33,381 nucleotides of DNA from Bacillota bacterium (GCA_029559915.1 JAKPZU010000329.1:1-33381); one strand, 5' to 3'; positions 7,766-18,027 are shown, counted from the first letter of the stretch. Numbers and translations: made by a program. Notes: a model not told the origin generated them from the letters alone.

Positions 7766-8596
7766 ATGGCTATTATCAAGTATAAACCAACTACTAATGG
7801 TTTGCGTGGCATGTCAAAGCTTGACTACACAGAAATCACTGCCTCTAAGCCAGAAAAATCCTTAGTTACCACATTAAAGAAAAACGGTGGTAGAAACAAC
7901 CAAGGAAAAATTACAGTCCGCCATCAAGCTGGGGGAGCTAAAAGAAAATACCGTATCATTGACTTCAAGAGAAACAAAGACGGCATCATCGGAAAAGTAG
8001 CGACAATCGAGTACGATCCGAACAGAACGGCTAATATTGCCTTGATTAATTATGCGGATGGTGAGAAACGTTATATCATCGCTCCAAAAGGTTTGGAAGT
8101 CGGTATGACGGTTCAATCAGGTAAAGATGCGGATATCGTTGTCGGTAACGCCAAGGAAATTATGGAAATCCCTGTTGGTACAGTAATCCATAACGTCGAA
8201 CTTTATCCCGGAAAAGGCGGTCAATTGATCAGAGCTGCCGGAACCAGTGCACAAATCTTGGGTAGAGAAGAAAAATACGTCTTAATCAGACTTAAATCTG
8301 GTGAAGTTAGAAGAATCCTCGGAAAATGCCGCGCAACCATCGGTGAAGTCGGCAACGAGAACTCATCACTTGTTTCTATCGGTAAAGCTGGTAGAAAAAG
8401 ACATATGGGCGTTAGACCTACAGTTCGTGGTTCAGTTATGAACCCAGTAGATCATCCTCATGGTGGTGGTGAAGGTAAACAACCAATCGGGCACAAAGCG
8501 CCACTTACTCCTTGGGGTAAAATCGCTCTTGGCAAGATTACAAGAAATAAAAACAAGGCTAGCAGTAAATTAATTGTTAGACGTAGAAATAAATAA
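7766..8596 (+). CDS. rplB: 50S ribosomal protein L2
   Basis: Core large-subunit protein needed for subunit association and peptidyl-transferase activity. It has 276 residues, the normal length. The conserved DHPHGGGEG motif (residues 229-237), whose His lies near the active site, is intact, as are the RNA-binding OB-fold region ([13 protein letters not shown]) and the basic C-terminus. ATG follows GGAAGGAG. Confidence 0.99.
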   Translation: MAIIKYKPTTNGLRGMSKLDYTEITASKPEKSLVTTLKKNGGRNNQGKITVRHQAGGAKRKYRIIDFKRNKDGIIGKVATIEYDPNRTANIALINYADGEKRYIIAPKGLEVGMTVQSGKDADIVVGNAKEIMEIPVGTVIHNVELYPGKGGQLIRAAGTSAQILGREEKYVLIRLKSGEVRRILGKCRATIGEVGNENSSLVSIGKAGRKRHMGVRPTVRGSVMNPVDHPHGGGEGKQPIGHKAPLTPWGKIALGKITRNKNKASSKLIVRRRNK

Positions 8597-8613
8597 GGAA
8601 GGAGGAACTCATA

Positions 8614-8895
8614 ATGTCACGTTCAATTAAAAAAGGTCCATTTTGTGATGATCACTTAATGAAAAAAGTGGAAAAAGCAAATGCAACAAACTCTAAGAAG
8701 GTTATTCAAACCTGGTCGAGACGTTCTACAATTTTCCCTAACTTCGTTGGCTTAACCATCGGTGTGCATAACGGTAAGGTTCATATTCCGGTTTATGTTA
8801 CAGAAGACATGGTAGGTCATAAATTAGGAGAGTTCGCTCCGACAAGAACTTATCGCGGTCACGTAGATAAGAAAGCAGTAAAGGGAGGTAAATAA
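8614..8895 (+). CDS. rpsS: 30S ribosomal protein S19
   Basis: Head protein of the small subunit, partner of S13 and close to the A-site tRNA. It has 93 residues, with the signature [10 protein letters not shown] start, TWSRRSTI and [16 protein letters not shown] after GGAAGGAGG. Fifth internal gene of the S10 operon. Confidence 0.99.
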   Translation: MSRSIKKGPFCDDHLMKKVEKANATNSKKVIQTWSRRSTIFPNFVGLTIGVHNGKVHIPVYVTEDMVGHKLGEFAPTRTYRGHVDKKAVKGGK

Positions 8896-8897
8896 CA

Positions 8898-9233
8898 ATG
8901 GAAGCTAAAGCAGTTGCTAGAACTATTAGAATTTCACCTCGTAAAGTTAAACTGGTTATCGATTTAATCAGGGGTAAGAAAGTAAGCGATGCTTACGCAA
9001 CTTTGAGAAACACTCCAAGGGGCGCATCTGAAGCCGTGGAGAAAGTCCTGAAGTCAGCCGTTGCCAACGCTGAACATAATTACCAACTTGATCAAGATAA
9101 ATTATTCGTTAAAGAAATTTATGTTGGTGAAGGTAAAACTTTAAAGAGAATGCAACCACATTCTCAAGGTAGAGCCTTCTCAATCTTCAAGAGAACTAGC
9201 CACATTTACATCACCGTGGCAGAAAAGGAGTAA
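8898..9233 (+). CDS. rplV: 50S ribosomal protein L22
   Basis: Lines the exit tunnel beside L4; its beta-hairpin is a site of macrolide resistance in other bacteria. It has 111 residues. [19 protein letters not shown] is diagnostic, and the hairpin with [10 protein letters not shown] near the C-terminus is intact. Only two bases separate it from rpsS, and its Shine-Dalgarno GGGAGG lies within the rpsS end. Confidence 0.99.
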   Translation: MEAKAVARTIRISPRKVKLVIDLIRGKKVSDAYATLRNTPRGASEAVEKVLKSAVANAEHNYQLDQDKLFVKEIYVGEGKTLKRMQPHSQGRAFSIFKRTSHIYITVAEKE

Positions 9234-9243
9234 TGGGAATTTT

Positions 9244-9894
9244 ATGGGACAGAAAGTTAATCCAATCGGACAACGTATAGGAATCATTCTTGATTGGGAA
9301 TCAAGATGGTATGCCGATAAAAACGAAGTAGCCGATTTATTGCATGAAGATATTAAAATTCGTGATTTACTCTATGATCTGTACAAAAACGCTAGCGTTT
9401 CTAAAATTGAGATTGAAAGAAGTAAAAAACGAGTTATCATTACCGTCAATACAGCAAAACCTGGTATGGTTATCGGTAGAAATGCCGAAACTAAAAAGGC
9501 TGTTGTCGAAAAATTAGAAAAATTAACTAAAAAACAAGTATTCTTGAATGTTGTGGAAATCAAACGTCCAGAAAAAGACGCAAGATTAGTTGCGGAAAAC
9601 ATCGCTTTCCAATTGGAAAACAGAGCTTCTTTCAGAAGAGTGCAAAAAGTTGCGATTCAAAGAGCTTTGAAAGCAGGAGCAAAAGGTTGCAAAACCTTAA
9701 TCTCTGGCCGTCTTGGCGGTGCGGAAATGGCACGTAGCGAAGGATACAGCGAAGGAAATGTTCCTTTGCATACTTTGAGAGCCGATATCGATTATGCATT
9801 GGCTGAAGCTAATACCACTTATGGTAAACTAGGCGTAAAAGTATGGATTTATAAAGGGGAAATATTACCTTCTAAGAAGAAGGAGGCTAAGTAA
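9244..9894 (+). CDS. rpsC: 30S ribosomal protein S3
   Basis: Forms part of the mRNA entry channel with S4 and S5. It has 216 residues: the [12 protein letters not shown] start, a type II KH domain (about 40-110) and a C-terminal domain with [12 protein letters not shown]. The KH GXXG loop, usually GKKG or GKGG after the VI, reads GRNA at residues 78-81, so the last glycine is Ala. The Gly, Arg and overall fold pattern are otherwise normal. ATG with GGAG about 12 bases upstream. Confidence 0.99.
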   Translation: MGQKVNPIGQRIGIILDWESRWYADKNEVADLLHEDIKIRDLLYDLYKNASVSKIEIERSKKRVIITVNTAKPGMVIGRNAETKKAVVEKLEKLTKKQVFLNVVEIKRPEKDARLVAENIAFQLENRASFRRVQKVAIQRALKAGAKGCKTLISGRLGGAEMARSEGYSEGNVPLHTLRADIDYALAEANTTYGKLGVKVWIYKGEILPSKKKEAK

Positions 9895-9895
9895 T

Positions 9896-10318
9896 ATGTT
9901 AATGCCTAAGAGAACAAAATATCGTCGTCCTCATCGCGTTAGCTATGAAGGGCCGACTAAAGGAAACGCAGAAATTTCCTTTGGCGAATACGGACTTAAA
10001 GCTCTTGAAGGTGCTTGGATTACAGCACGTCAAATCGAAGCTTGCCGTATCGCAATGACACGTTACATGAAACGTGTTGGTAAAGTATGGGTTAAAATAT
10101 TCCCACATTTGGCCAAAACCAAAAAACCTTTGGAAGTCCGTATGGGATCTGGTAAAGGTTCACCGGAAGAATGGGTAGCAGTTGTAAAAGAAGGCATGGT
10201 CATGTTCGAAATTGCCGGAGTTCCTGAAGAAGTAGCTAAAGAAGCTTTAAGATTAGCCGCTCACAAACTGCCTATCAAAACAAAGTTTGTTAAGAAAGAA
10301 AGTGGTGATTCTCTATGA
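9896..10318 (+). CDS. rplP: 50S ribosomal protein L16
   Basis: Late-assembling protein near the A site. It has 140 residues, starting [11 protein letters not shown] like the Bacillus protein, so the first ATG is preferred over the one at 9902. Conserved [15 protein letters not shown] is present. Its Shine-Dalgarno AGAAGGAGG is in the end of rpsC. It stops with TGA, overlapping the rpmC start as ATGA, which shows that TGA is a stop codon in this organism. Confidence 0.99.
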   Translation: MLMPKRTKYRRPHRVSYEGPTKGNAEISFGEYGLKALEGAWITARQIEACRIAMTRYMKRVGKVWVKIFPHLAKTKKPLEVRMGSGKGSPEEWVAVVKEGMVMFEIAGVPEEVAKEALRLAAHKLPIKTKFVKKESGDSL

Positions 10319-10509
10319 TTTACGCTAAAGAAATTCGCGAAATGGACACCGCAACCATTTTAAATGAAATAGAAAACCTGAAAAAAGAATTATTCGATCT
10401 TCGCTTCAAACAAGCGACTGGTCAATTGGAAAATACTGCACGTATTTCAACTATTAAAAAAACCATTGCTCGTATGAAAACCGTTCTTACTGAGAGAGAA
10501 AGCAAATAA
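10315..10509 (+). CDS. rpmC: 50S ribosomal protein L29
   Basis: Small helical protein at the tunnel exit next to L23. It has 64 residues: [16 protein letters not shown], then [20 protein letters not shown] and the RI..IKK.IARMKT end, all typical. Its ATG overlaps the rplP stop by 4 bases (ATGA), so translation is coupled. Confidence 0.99.
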   Translation: MIYAKEIREMDTATILNEIENLKKELFDLRFKQATGQLENTARISTIKKTIARMKTVLTERESK

Positions 10510-10522
10510 GGAGGAAATGAAT

Positions 10523-10786
10523 ATGGAACTAAAAACTAATAGAAAAGTTTTTACCGGAACTGTCGTATCTGACAAAAATGACAAGACAATCACAGTTCTA
10601 GTGACCACTTATAAAACACATCCATTGTATGGAAAAAGAGTAATTTCTTCTAAAAAATTCAGAGCCCATGATGAAAATAATGAAGCTAAAATGGGAGATA
10701 TCGTAAGAATAACAGAGTGCCGTCCACTTTCAGCAACTAAACGTTTCCGTTTAATTGAAATTGTGGAAAGACACGAAGAAGTTTAG
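10523..10786 (+). CDS. rpsQ: 30S ribosomal protein S17
   Basis: Primary 16S rRNA-binding protein with an OB fold. The start is taken at the second ATG (10523), which is 8 bases from AAGGAGG (10508-10514). The ATG at 10517 is only 2 bases from it and would add two residues. This gives 87 residues beginning [20 protein letters not shown], the normal family N-terminus. [12 protein letters not shown] and the [15 protein letters not shown] end are conserved. Confidence 0.98.
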   Translation: MELKTNRKVFTGTVVSDKNDKTITVLVTTYKTHPLYGKRVISSKKFRAHDENNEAKMGDIVRITECRPLSATKRFRLIEIVERHEEV

Positions 10787-10804
10787 GATTTTGGAGGTAT
10801 TATT

Positions 10805-11173
10805 ATGATACAACAAGAAACAAGACTTAAAATCGCGGACAATTCCGGCGCAAGAGAAATTCTTACCATCAAAGTTTTAGGCGGTACAAGTCGTAAATAC
10901 GCTAGTATCGGCGACATCATCGTGGCAACTGTAAAAAGCGCTACTCCAGGCGGATTGGTTAAAAAAGGCGACGTGGTTAAAGCAGTTATAGTACGTACTA
11001 AAAAAGAAATCCTTCGTGCAGATGGATCCTATATTAAATTCGATGATAACGCAGCAGTAATCATCAAAGACGACAAATCCCCTAAGGGAACTCGTATTTT
11101 CGGACCTGTTGCAAGAGAGTTAAGAGACCAAGAGTTTACAAAAATAGTTTCTCTAGCTCCAGAAGTATTATAA
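10805..11173 (+). CDS. rplN: 50S ribosomal protein L14
   Basis: Intersubunit-bridge protein and docking site for the silencing factor RsfS. It has 122 residues, exactly the usual length, with [17 protein letters not shown] and the [22 protein letters not shown]-terminus. First gene of the spc part of the cluster; the spacing is short and no separate spc promoter is evident. Confidence 0.99.
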   Translation: MIQQETRLKIADNSGAREILTIKVLGGTSRKYASIGDIIVATVKSATPGGLVKKGDVVKAVIVRTKKEILRADGSYIKFDDNAAVIIKDDKSPKGTRIFGPVARELRDQEFTKIVSLAPEVL

Positions 11174-11187
11174 GGAGGAGAGATGAT

Positions 11188-11526
11188 ATGAAACTTAAAA
11201 AAGGCGACAAAGTCGTAATAATCTCCGGTCAAGACAAAGGCAAACAAGGAACAATCATCAGAGTCTTAACAAAGACAGACCGTGTTGTACTTGAAGGCGA
11301 AGGCTTGACTAAAATCAAAAAACATTTAAAACCTTCTCAAGTTAATCCTGATGGCGGTATCGTTGAAATTGAAAAACCAATTCACGCATCCAACGTCATG
11401 TTGCTTGATCCGAAGGAAAAAGCACCGACAAGAATCGGTTATAAAACAGTAACTGAAACCGTCAAGAAAAAAGAAGTAACAAAGAAAGTCAGATTCGCAA
11501 AAAAATCTGGCAAAGTTATAGACTAA
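11188..11526 (+). CDS. rplX: 50S ribosomal protein L24
   Basis: Assembly-initiating protein at the tunnel exit. It has 112 residues. A KOW motif at the N-terminus ([18 protein letters not shown]) and [10 protein letters not shown] in the middle are diagnostic. Start: ATG after AGGAGGAGA. Confidence 0.99.
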   Translation: MKLKKGDKVVIISGQDKGKQGTIIRVLTKTDRVVLEGEGLTKIKKHLKPSQVNPDGGIVEIEKPIHASNVMLLDPKEKAPTRIGYKTVTETVKKKEVTKKVRFAKKSGKVID

Positions 11527-11542
11527 GTGAAGGGAGAAAAAT

Positions 11543-12082
11543 ATGAATAGATTACAAGAAAAATACAAAAGTGAAATCACACCAGCATTAATGGAAAAAT
11601 TCAATTATTCTTCCATCATGGAAAGTCCAAGAGTCAGCAAGATTGTAATTAATATTGGTGTTGGAGATGCAGTTGCAAATCCTAAAGTATTAGATGATGC
11701 TGTTAATGAATTAACCTTAATCACTGGACAAAAACCACTTGTTACCAGAGCTAAGAAATCAATCGCTACATTCAAACTTCGTGAAGGCATGCCAATCGGC
11801 TGCAAAGTCACATTAAGAGGCGACAGAATGTATGATTTCCTTGACAAGTTAGTAACTATCGCTTTACCAAGAGTTAGAGACTTCAGAGGCGTTAACCCTA
11901 AAGGTTTCGACGGTAGAGGCAACTACACTCTAGGTATCAAAGAACAATTGATTTTCCCGGAAATAAACTACGATAAAATCTCAAAAATCCGTGGTATGGA
12001 CATCGTGTTCGTAACCACAGCTAAAACAGACCAGGAAGCATTCGAATTACTAAAATTATTCGGCATGCCTTTCAGAAAATAA
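11543..12082 (+). CDS. rplE: 50S ribosomal protein L5
   Basis: Binds 5S rRNA and contacts the P-site tRNA and S13. It has 179 residues, with [16 protein letters not shown], the [13 protein letters not shown] segment, [18 protein letters not shown], and FPEINYDK near the end. ATG after GAAGGGAG. No unusual features. Confidence 0.99.
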   Translation: MNRLQEKYKSEITPALMEKFNYSSIMESPRVSKIVINIGVGDAVANPKVLDDAVNELTLITGQKPLVTRAKKSIATFKLREGMPIGCKVTLRGDRMYDFLDKLVTIALPRVRDFRGVNPKGFDGRGNYTLGIKEQLIFPEINYDKISKIRGMDIVFVTTAKTDQEAFELLKLFGMPFRK

Positions 12083-12094
12083 GGAGGCGCACAA

Positions 12095-12280
12095 ATGGCA
12101 AAAACATCTAAGATTGTAAGTTGTAAACGTGGATCAAAATTTCCAGTAAGAAACTATACAAGATGCGAACGTTGTGGACGTCCTCATTCTGTATATCGTA
12201 AATTCAAATTATGTCGTGTTTGTTTCAGAGAATTGGCTTACAAGGGTCAAATCCCTGGTGTAAAAAAAGCAAGTTGGTAG
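12095..12280 (+). CDS. rpsZ: 30S ribosomal protein S14, zinc-binding type
   Basis: Head protein of the small subunit. At 61 residues it is the short, zinc-binding (C+) form: Cys24, Cys27, Cys40 and Cys43 form the CXXC-X12-CXXC site. No zinc-free paralogue is seen in this window. ATG after AAGGAGG. Together with L36, Adk and MetRS, it makes a notable zinc demand alongside the metal transporter at 24972-26514. Confidence 0.99.
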   Translation: MAKTSKIVSCKRGSKFPVRNYTRCERCGRPHSVYRKFKLCRVCFRELAYKGQIPGVKKASW

Positions 12281-12332
12281 TAAATTATGAGAAAGATTAA
12301 TTCCGATAATCAAGGAAGGAGGCATTATTAAT

Positions 12333-12731
12333 ATGGTCATGACAGATCCAATTGCGGATATGTTAACAAGAATTCGCAACGCAAATCAAATGAAACATAA
12401 AACTGTTGATGTCCCGGCATCAAAATTAAAAATGGAAATCCTCAATGTTTTAAAACAAGAAGGTTACATTTCTGATTTTGTCCGCATCGATGACGGAGTA
12501 CAAGGTACTCTAAGAGTAAGTTTAAAATATTTAGTTAATGATGAAAGAGTTGTTAGAGGTTTGAAGAAAATTTCCAAACCTGGTTTACGTGTGTATGCTA
12601 AAACGGATGACCTTCCTCAAGTTCTTAATGGACTGGGAATAGCTATCATTTCTACTTCTAGAGGTATTATGACCGATAGAGACGCTAGAAAAAATAAAGT
12701 TGGTGGCGAAGTAATAGCATACGTATGGTAA
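12333..12731 (+). CDS. rpsH: 30S ribosomal protein S8
   Basis: Central 16S rRNA-binding protein; in E. coli the repressor of the spc operon. It has 132 residues, beginning [18 protein letters not shown] exactly as in Bacillus, which fixes the ATG at 12333 (AAGGAGG 10 bases before). The C-terminal [14 protein letters not shown] is conserved. The preceding spacer (12281-12332) is a little longer than others in this operon and holds nothing convincing. Confidence 0.99.
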   Translation: MVMTDPIADMLTRIRNANQMKHKTVDVPASKLKMEILNVLKQEGYISDFVRIDDGVQGTLRVSLKYLVNDERVVRGLKKISKPGLRVYAKTDDLPQVLNGLGIAIISTSRGIMTDRDARKNKVGGEVIAYVW

Positions 12732-12762
12732 TAGAAAATAAAGGAAGAGGTGCAAGAAAATT

Positions 12763-13305
12763 ATGAGTCGAATTGGTAATCATTCGATACAAGTTCCTGC
12801 AGGCGTTACTTTGGAGATTGCAAAAAACAATCACGTTACAGTAAAAGGTCCTAAAGGTCAACTTGGCTTTACTTTCGATAAGAATATCGGAATTAAAGTT
12901 GAAAATAACGAAATTTCTGTAACCCGACCAAATGATTCATTACGCATCAAGGCCCTTCACGGGACGACAAGAGCGTTATTGAATAATATGGTTATTGGTG
13001 TAAGTGAAGGCTATACAAAAGTCCTCGAAATCAAAGGTGTCGGATATCGTGCCCAACTAAAAGATGCAAAAACATTAGTGCTTAACGTCGGATACTCAAA
13101 TCCTGTGGAGATGACTATCCCGGAAGGCCTTACAATTGAAATCCCTAAGAATACCGAAGTTCATGTAAAAGGTGCCGACAAGCAAATGGTCGGTGAATTT
13201 GCGGCTAACGTTCGTAAGGTTCGTCAACCTGAACCATACCTTGGAAAAGGTATCAGATACAGAGATGAACATGTACGTCGCAAGGAAGGAAAAACAGCTA
13301 AGTAA
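12763..13305 (+). CDS. rplF: 50S ribosomal protein L6
   Basis: Binds near the sarcin-ricin loop. It has 180 residues with two homologous domains. [23 protein letters not shown], and the second-domain [20 protein letters not shown] plus [10 protein letters not shown] are all recognisable. The start follows GGAAGAGG. Confidence 0.99.
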   Translation: MSRIGNHSIQVPAGVTLEIAKNNHVTVKGPKGQLGFTFDKNIGIKVENNEISVTRPNDSLRIKALHGTTRALLNNMVIGVSEGYTKVLEIKGVGYRAQLKDAKTLVLNVGYSNPVEMTIPEGLTIEIPKNTEVHVKGADKQMVGEFAANVRKVRQPEPYLGKGIRYRDEHVRRKEGKTAK

Positions 13306-13322
13306 TTAGCTAAGGTGAAAAT

Positions 13323-13679
13323 ATGTTTAATTCAGTAGATAAAAACGCTCAAAGACAAAAAAGACATCGTCGCATGAGATTCCAAATCAAGGGAACTCCT
13401 GAAAGACCACGCTTGAATGTTTTTCGTTCTAACAAACAAATTTACGCACAAATCATTGATGACGTAAACCAAATTACATTAGCTCAAGCAAACTCTAGGG
13501 AAATCGAAGGAAGCACCGGCGGCAATGTCGAAGGCGCAAAATTAGTTGGTAAATTAGTTGCTGAAAGAGCAATTGAAAAAAATGTTAAATTAGTGGTTTT
13601 CGATCGTGGTGGATATTTATATCACGGTAGAGTCAAAGCCTTAGCCGACGCTGCTAGAGAAGCAGGGCTGGAATTCTAA
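13323..13679 (+). CDS. rplR: 50S ribosomal protein L18
   Basis: Binds 5S rRNA together with L5. It has 118 residues, with a basic N-terminus ([15 protein letters not shown]), [20 protein letters not shown], and the [26 protein letters not shown]-type ending. The start is ATG after AAGGTG, a weaker ribosome-binding site than its neighbours have. Confidence 0.99.
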   Translation: MFNSVDKNAQRQKRHRRMRFQIKGTPERPRLNVFRSNKQIYAQIIDDVNQITLAQANSREIEGSTGGNVEGAKLVGKLVAERAIEKNVKLVVFDRGGYLYHGRVKALADAAREAGLEF

Positions 13680-13697
13680 TGAAGGAGGTAATCTAAT

Positions 13698-14237
13698 ATG
13701 GAAGATAATGCTCGTAACAATAAAAGAGGAAGAAAACCTCATTCACCTAAAAAAGAAGTAAAACTTTATGAAGAAAGAGTTGTAAGCATCGGCCGTGTTA
13801 CCAAAGTAGTTAAAGGTGGTAGACGTTTCAGTTTCTCAGCTCTTGTAGTTGTAGGCGATAGAAAAGGTAAAGTCGGATTCGGAACCGGTAAAGCCAGTGA
13901 AGTTCCAGATGCTATCAAAAAAGCAATCGCAGACGCAGAAAAAAATATTATTACCGTACCGATGAACGGAACGACAATTCCTCATTCAGTTACAGGTAAA
14001 TACGGCGCTGGTAAAGTATTCTTACGTCCAGCAGCAGAAGGTACCGGTGTTATCGCCGGCGGCCCTGTTCGTGCCGTACTTGAATTAGCCGGAGTAGAAG
14101 ACGTACTTTCTAAATCCCTAGGATCAAATTCTCCTATCAATATCGTAAGAGCAACTGCAGAAGGACTTAAAGCTTTAAGAACAGTTGAAGCTGTTGCGGA
14201 AATGAGAGGAATCAAACCTGAGGAGGTAAGAGGCTAA
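13698..14237 (+). CDS. rpsE: 30S ribosomal protein S5
   Basis: Part of the mRNA entry channel; affects decoding fidelity. It has 179 residues, slightly long because of a basic N-terminal tail (about 20 residues, [14 protein letters not shown]). The dsRNA-binding-like domain ([20 protein letters not shown]) and the [15 protein letters not shown] region are intact. Its TAA overlaps the rpmD ATG by one base. Confidence 0.99.
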   Translation: MEDNARNNKRGRKPHSPKKEVKLYEERVVSIGRVTKVVKGGRRFSFSALVVVGDRKGKVGFGTGKASEVPDAIKKAIADAEKNIITVPMNGTTIPHSVTGKYGAGKVFLRPAAEGTGVIAGGPVRAVLELAGVEDVLSKSLGSNSPINIVRATAEGLKALRTVEAVAEMRGIKPEEVRG

Positions 14238-14422
14238 TGGCGCAAATTAAAGTTACCTTAGTAAAAGGTTTGATGGGTAAAAAACCTAATCAAGTAAAAA
14301 CAATCAAGGCTTTAGGACTTACTAAAAGAAATTCTTCCGTAGTTATGGAAGATAACGAAATGATCAGAGGTATGGTGAATACTGTCGGTCATTTAGTTAA
14401 AGTCGAAGAAGTAAAGAAATAG
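14237..14422 (+). CDS. rpmD: 50S ribosomal protein L30
   Basis: Short 61-residue bacterial form. [24 protein letters not shown] and [15 protein letters not shown] are conserved. It starts within the rpsE stop codon (TAATG), with GAGGTAAGAGG in the end of rpsE as ribosome-binding site. Confidence 0.99.
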   Translation: MAQIKVTLVKGLMGKKPNQVKTIKALGLTKRNSSVVMEDNEMIRGMVNTVGHLVKVEEVKK

Positions 14423-14434
14423 GAGGTGCAAAAA

Positions 14435-14875
14435 ATGACATTACATGAATTAAAACCTAATCCAGGTGCAACTCACTATAAAAAACGTGTTGGTCGTGGC
14501 ACAAGTTCAGGTACTGGTAAAACTGCCGGACGCGGTCAAAAGGGACAAAACTCCCGTACTGGCGGCGGCGTAAGACTGGGATTTGAAGGTGGACAAACAC
14601 CACTTTTCAAACGTCTTCCTAAAAAAGGATTCACCAATCCTTTCCGTAAGGAATACGCTATCGTAAACTTACATGACTTGAATGCTTATGAAGCGGGCAT
14701 GATCATAACTCCTGAAGTTTTATTGAACGACAGAGTTATCAGCAAGCAATTAAGCGGAGTTAAAATACTAGGCGAAGGAAAATTAGAAGTTAAACTAACT
14801 GTCAAAGCACATAAATTTTCAGCTTCTGCAAAAAAAGCTATTGAAGATGCTGGTGGCGTGGTAGAGGTGATATAA
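14435..14875 (+). CDS. rplO: 50S ribosomal protein L15
   Basis: Late-assembly protein of the large subunit. The frame opens at a GTG (14426) lying inside the Shine-Dalgarno AGGAGG (14421-14426). The real start is the ATG at 14435, giving 146 residues starting [14 protein letters not shown]. The Gly/Arg-rich N-terminal extension ([36 protein letters not shown]) is typical. It overlaps secY by one base. Confidence 0.98.
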   Translation: MTLHELKPNPGATHYKKRVGRGTSSGTGKTAGRGQKGQNSRTGGGVRLGFEGGQTPLFKRLPKKGFTNPFRKEYAIVNLHDLNAYEAGMIITPEVLLNDRVISKQLSGVKILGEGKLEVKLTVKAHKFSASAKKAIEDAGGVVEVI

Positions 14876-16227
14876 TGGAAACTATAAAAAAGATTTTCGC
14901 TAATAAGGAAGTCTTGAAGAAAATTGGTTTCACATTATTGGCCTTTCTAGTTTTCAAATTACTTACCTATGTGACAATGCCTTTAATCGACGCTTCTTCT
15001 TTGTCATCACTGTTTGACAACAGCGGATTCTTGGGAATCGTCAACTCGATTTCCGGTGACGCATTGCGTAACTATTCAATCGTCGCTTTAGGTATTAGTC
15101 CTTACATTACTGCTTCAATCATCGTCCAGATTTTACAAATGGACATCATTCCAGCTTTAAAAGAATGGAGTGAAGAAGGTGAAGTCGGTAGACAAAAAAC
15201 ATCAAGACTTACAAGATATTTGGCGATTGTCCTAGCTTTTATCCAAGCTTTGGCAATGACCTTCGCTTTCCATAATTCACAGGATCAATTATTCCTTGGC
15301 AGTGTCACCTCTTGGGTGGGACCAAACACCGGTTTATGGTTCTTGGTATATTTCTATATTGCGGTTGTTCTTACAGCTGGTACCGCTTTTATGATTTGGT
15401 TAGCTGATCAAATCACAATTAAAGGCATTGGTAACGGTTCTTCAATGTTAATCGTTGCAGGGATTGTTATTTCCTTCCCTGGAACCATCGCATCCTTAGT
15501 TCAATACTATATCGCCGATCCAAGCAATGCATTGGCAGGAAACGTCTTCTCTGGTCAAGGCGCACTGGCAGGTTATTTATTATTCGGTGTCAGCATTTTA
15601 ATGTTCGTCATCGTTTTGGTAGGTGTCACCTATATGCAAGTTGCGGTTAGAAAGATTCCAATCCAATATGCCAACCGTCCGGGAAGCGCTAAATTCAAGG
15701 GAGCGTCTGAATCAAACATTCCAATCAAGCTAAATACAGCTTCAGTTATTCCGGTTATCTTCGCATCAATCATTTTGTCGTTGCCAACGACGATATTCCA
15801 ATATATCAACATTTCACCGACAGCGTCTAACTGGATTAACCAAATCTTTGCTTATAATCAACCGATTGGTTTTGTGTTATACATCGTTTTAATCTTCATT
15901 TTCACATTTTTCTATTCTTTCATTCTAGTGAAACCGGAACAGATAGCGGAAAACTTGAACAAACAAAACGCTTATATACCTGGGGTTAGACCGGGATTTG
16001 AAACTGAAAGTTATATTACCAAAGTATTGTTCAGAGTCACAGTCATCGGTGCGATTTACTTAGTAATAATCGCAGCGCTACCAATCATCACTTCGATGAT
16101 TTTAGGACATACTTATGCCCAAATCGGTGGTACATCACTCTTGATTATCGTCGGTGTGGCTTTGGAAACGGCTAAACAAATCGAAACTGATACTCAAGAA
16201 AAAGCTTATGCTGGATTTATGAGATAA
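14875..16227 (+). CDS. secY: Protein translocase subunit SecY
   Basis: Channel subunit of SecYEG in the cytoplasmic membrane, through which the lipoprotein at 1121-5533 and the membrane proteins here would pass. It has 450 residues with the ten-helix hydrophobic pattern. The plug/TM2 region with ALGISPYITASIIVQ, the QEGEVGR-like loop (EEGEVGRQK), the IKGIGNGSSMLI segment and the loop KPEQIAENLNKQ.AYIPG.RPG are all conserved. Start: TAATG overlap with rplO, GAGGTGA upstream. Confidence 0.99.
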   Translation: METIKKIFANKEVLKKIGFTLLAFLVFKLLTYVTMPLIDASSLSSLFDNSGFLGIVNSISGDALRNYSIVALGISPYITASIIVQILQMDIIPALKEWSEEGEVGRQKTSRLTRYLAIVLAFIQALAMTFAFHNSQDQLFLGSVTSWVGPNTGLWFLVYFYIAVVLTAGTAFMIWLADQITIKGIGNGSSMLIVAGIVISFPGTIASLVQYYIADPSNALAGNVFSGQGALAGYLLFGVSILMFVIVLVGVTYMQVAVRKIPIQYANRPGSAKFKGASESNIPIKLNTASVIPVIFASIILSLPTTIFQYINISPTASNWINQIFAYNQPIGFVLYIVLIFIFTFFYSFILVKPEQIAENLNKQNAYIPGVRPGFETESYITKVLFRVTVIGAIYLVIIAALPIITSMILGHTYAQIGGTSLLIIVGVALETAKQIETDTQEKAYAGFMR

Positions 16228-16235
16228 GAGAGAAA

Positions 16236-16886
16236 ATGATTAATCTACTGATTATGGGTAAACCAGGAGCTGGTAAAGGAACCCAATCAACAAAATTGCT
16301 AAAGCATTACCAATTGACCCATATTTCGACCGGTAATATCTACCGTGATGAAATCAAGAAGGGTTCAGCTATTGGTATCGAAGCCAAGAAATATCTTGAT
16401 CAAGGGAACTTGGTTCCCGACAAGATGACAAATGACATCGTCTGGGAGATTTTAAAGCAAAAGAATTACCCTGATGGTTTCATGTTGGACGGATATCCTC
16501 GCACCAGAACCCAAGCTGAAGCTTTGGATCAAATGCTTGCAAGACTGAATATCGGTTTGACGGCAGTAATCAACGTTGAGGTTAAAGATGAAGTATTGCT
16601 TCACCGGATGGCCGGAAGAAGAGTTTGCCCAAACTGTGGGCATACCTATCACACGGAAAATCATCCGCCGAAGCTTGAAGGAGTCTGCGACCATTGTGGT
16701 CAAGGGTTAATCCAAAGACCTGATGATTTAGAAGAATCAGTTATGAATCGTTTAGCTATCTACAATGAAAAAACCAAACCGTTACTTGATTATTACTCGG
16801 AAAAAGGACTTCTAACGGTAATTGACGGCGAACAGTCGACAAATAAGGTTTTTCAAGACATCATTAAAATATTAGGTGAGAAATAA
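16236..16886 (+). CDS. adk: Adenylate kinase (zinc-type, long LID)
   Basis: Converts ATP and AMP to two ADP. It has 216 residues. The P-loop [10 protein letters not shown] (residues 8-17), the [13 protein letters not shown] motif and the LID domain are clear. The LID has Cys131, Cys134, Cys151 and Cys154 (CPNC...CDHC), a structural zinc site as in Gram-positive enzymes. The secY-adk-map-infA order is the Bacillus one. It overlaps map by one base (TAATG). Confidence 0.98.
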   Translation: MINLLIMGKPGAGKGTQSTKLLKHYQLTHISTGNIYRDEIKKGSAIGIEAKKYLDQGNLVPDKMTNDIVWEILKQKNYPDGFMLDGYPRTRTQAEALDQMLARLNIGLTAVINVEVKDEVLLHRMAGRRVCPNCGHTYHTENHPPKLEGVCDHCGQGLIQRPDDLEESVMNRLAIYNEKTKPLLDYYSEKGLLTVIDGEQSTNKVFQDIIKILGEK

Positions 16887-17641
16887 TGGTAACAATCAAA
16901 TCCGCTCGTGAAATTGAATTGATGAAAGAAGCCGGCAGAATTGTCGCTTTGGCACATGAAGCTGCCAAAAATGCGATTAGACCGGGCCTCTCAACCAAGC
17001 AATTGGATGAACTGATTGAAAGTGTTATCGTTAGTAATGGAGCTATTCCCTCATTTAAAAATTATAACGGATTCCCCGCATCTGCATGCATATCGATAAA
17101 CGAAGAAGTCGTGCATGGCATCCCTTCTGTGGCCAAGATTTTAAAGAACGGCGACATTGTCTCCGTTGACATCGGGGCTCAATATAAGGGCTATCATGGC
17201 GATAGTGCGTGGACATATGCATGCGGGGAAATATCCGAAGATGCAAAGCGCTTGCTCAAGGGTACGGAAGAAAGTCTTTTCAAAGGGTTGGAATTTGCCA
17301 AACCCAATAATCGACTGTCTGACATATCCCATGCAATACAAGTGCACGCCGAATCTTTAGGATTCAGCGTAGTGAGAGAATTTGTCGGTCACGGCTTGGG
17401 CAGAGCCCTGCATGAAGATCCGCAAATTCCCAATTATGGTTTGCCTAACAGAGGTATTGTTTTAAAGCCAGGAATGACTTTAGCGATTGAACCGATGATT
17501 AATTTAGGCAGTAAGGAAGTCAGAGTGTTATCTGACGGTTGGACGACGATAACCAAAGACAGGTCGCTATCGGCTCACTTCGAGCATTCGATTTTGATTA
17601 CTGAAACAGGTTACGAAATCCTGACTAAAAAAGGGGAGTGA
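16886..17641 (+). CDS. map: Type I methionine aminopeptidase
   Basis: Removes the initiator Met from nascent proteins. It has 251 residues: [16 protein letters not shown] start, [19 protein letters not shown] with two metal-ligand aspartates, [18 protein letters not shown] with the ligand His, IEPMI with a ligand Glu and EHSILIT with the last Glu. The N-terminal SH3-binding extension of some homologues is absent. It ends with TGA, overlapping nothing essential of infA, whose TTG follows. Confidence 0.98.
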   Translation: MVTIKSAREIELMKEAGRIVALAHEAAKNAIRPGLSTKQLDELIESVIVSNGAIPSFKNYNGFPASACISINEEVVHGIPSVAKILKNGDIVSVDIGAQYKGYHGDSAWTYACGEISEDAKRLLKGTEESLFKGLEFAKPNNRLSDISHAIQVHAESLGFSVVREFVGHGLGRALHEDPQIPNYGLPNRGIVLKPGMTLAIEPMINLGSKEVRVLSDGWTTITKDRSLSAHFEHSILITETGYEILTKKGE

Positions 17642-17646
17642 TTTAT

Positions 17647-17868
17647 TTGGCAAAAAAAGATGACGTTATAGAAATGAACGGAACGGTAGTAGAAGTTTTG
17701 CCCAATGCGCAATTTATAATTGAGCTAGAAATCGGACACCGCATAATCGGACACGTTTCTGGTAAAATCCGTATGAATTACATACGCATTTTACCAGGTG
17801 ATAAAGTAAAGGTTGAGCTTTCAACCTATGACTTAACACGTGGTCGCATCACATATCGAATGAAATAA
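17647..17868 (+). CDS. infA: Translation initiation factor IF-1
   Basis: Occupies the 30S A site during initiation. The best start is TTG at 17647, 8 bases after GGGGAG (17633-17638). It gives 73 residues beginning [16 protein letters not shown], the family N-terminus. A GTG at 17638 in the same frame would add only three poor residues and lies in the Shine-Dalgarno. The S1/OB fold ([23 protein letters not shown]) is intact. The TTG start may lower expression relative to its neighbours. Confidence 0.97.
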   Translation: MAKKDDVIEMNGTVVEVLPNAQFIIELEIGHRIIGHVSGKIRMNYIRILPGDKVKVELSTYDLTRGRITYRMK

Positions 17869-17901
17869 AAAATATAGGAAAGATTTTAAGGAGGTAATGG
17901 T

Positions 17902-18015
17902 ATGAAAGTAAGACCATCTGTAAAAAAAATCTGTGACAAATGTAAAATAATCAAACGCAATGGCAATGTTCTTGTCATTTGCGAAAATCCGAAACATAAA
18001 CAAAGACAAGGTTAA
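17902..18015 (+). CDS. rpmJ: 50S ribosomal protein L36, zinc-binding
   Basis: Very small gene of 37 residues beginning [15 protein letters not shown]. Cys11, Cys14, Cys27 and His32 form the zinc site of the C+ form, and the protein ends HKQRQG. ATG follows AAGGAGGT. Its position between infA and rpsM is the standard one. Confidence 0.99.
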   Translation: MKVRPSVKKICDKCKIIKRNGNVLVICENPKHKQRQG

Positions 18016-18027
18016 TAGGAGGAAACA

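Noticed and set aside
12287-12331. Fourteen-codon ORF between rpsZ and rpsH
   Set aside because: No ribosome-binding site of its own; it runs through the rpsH Shine-Dalgarno and has no recognisable product.
17055-17360. Several overlapping ORFs on both strands in map
   Set aside because: map is complete with all metal ligands; the extra frames have no support.
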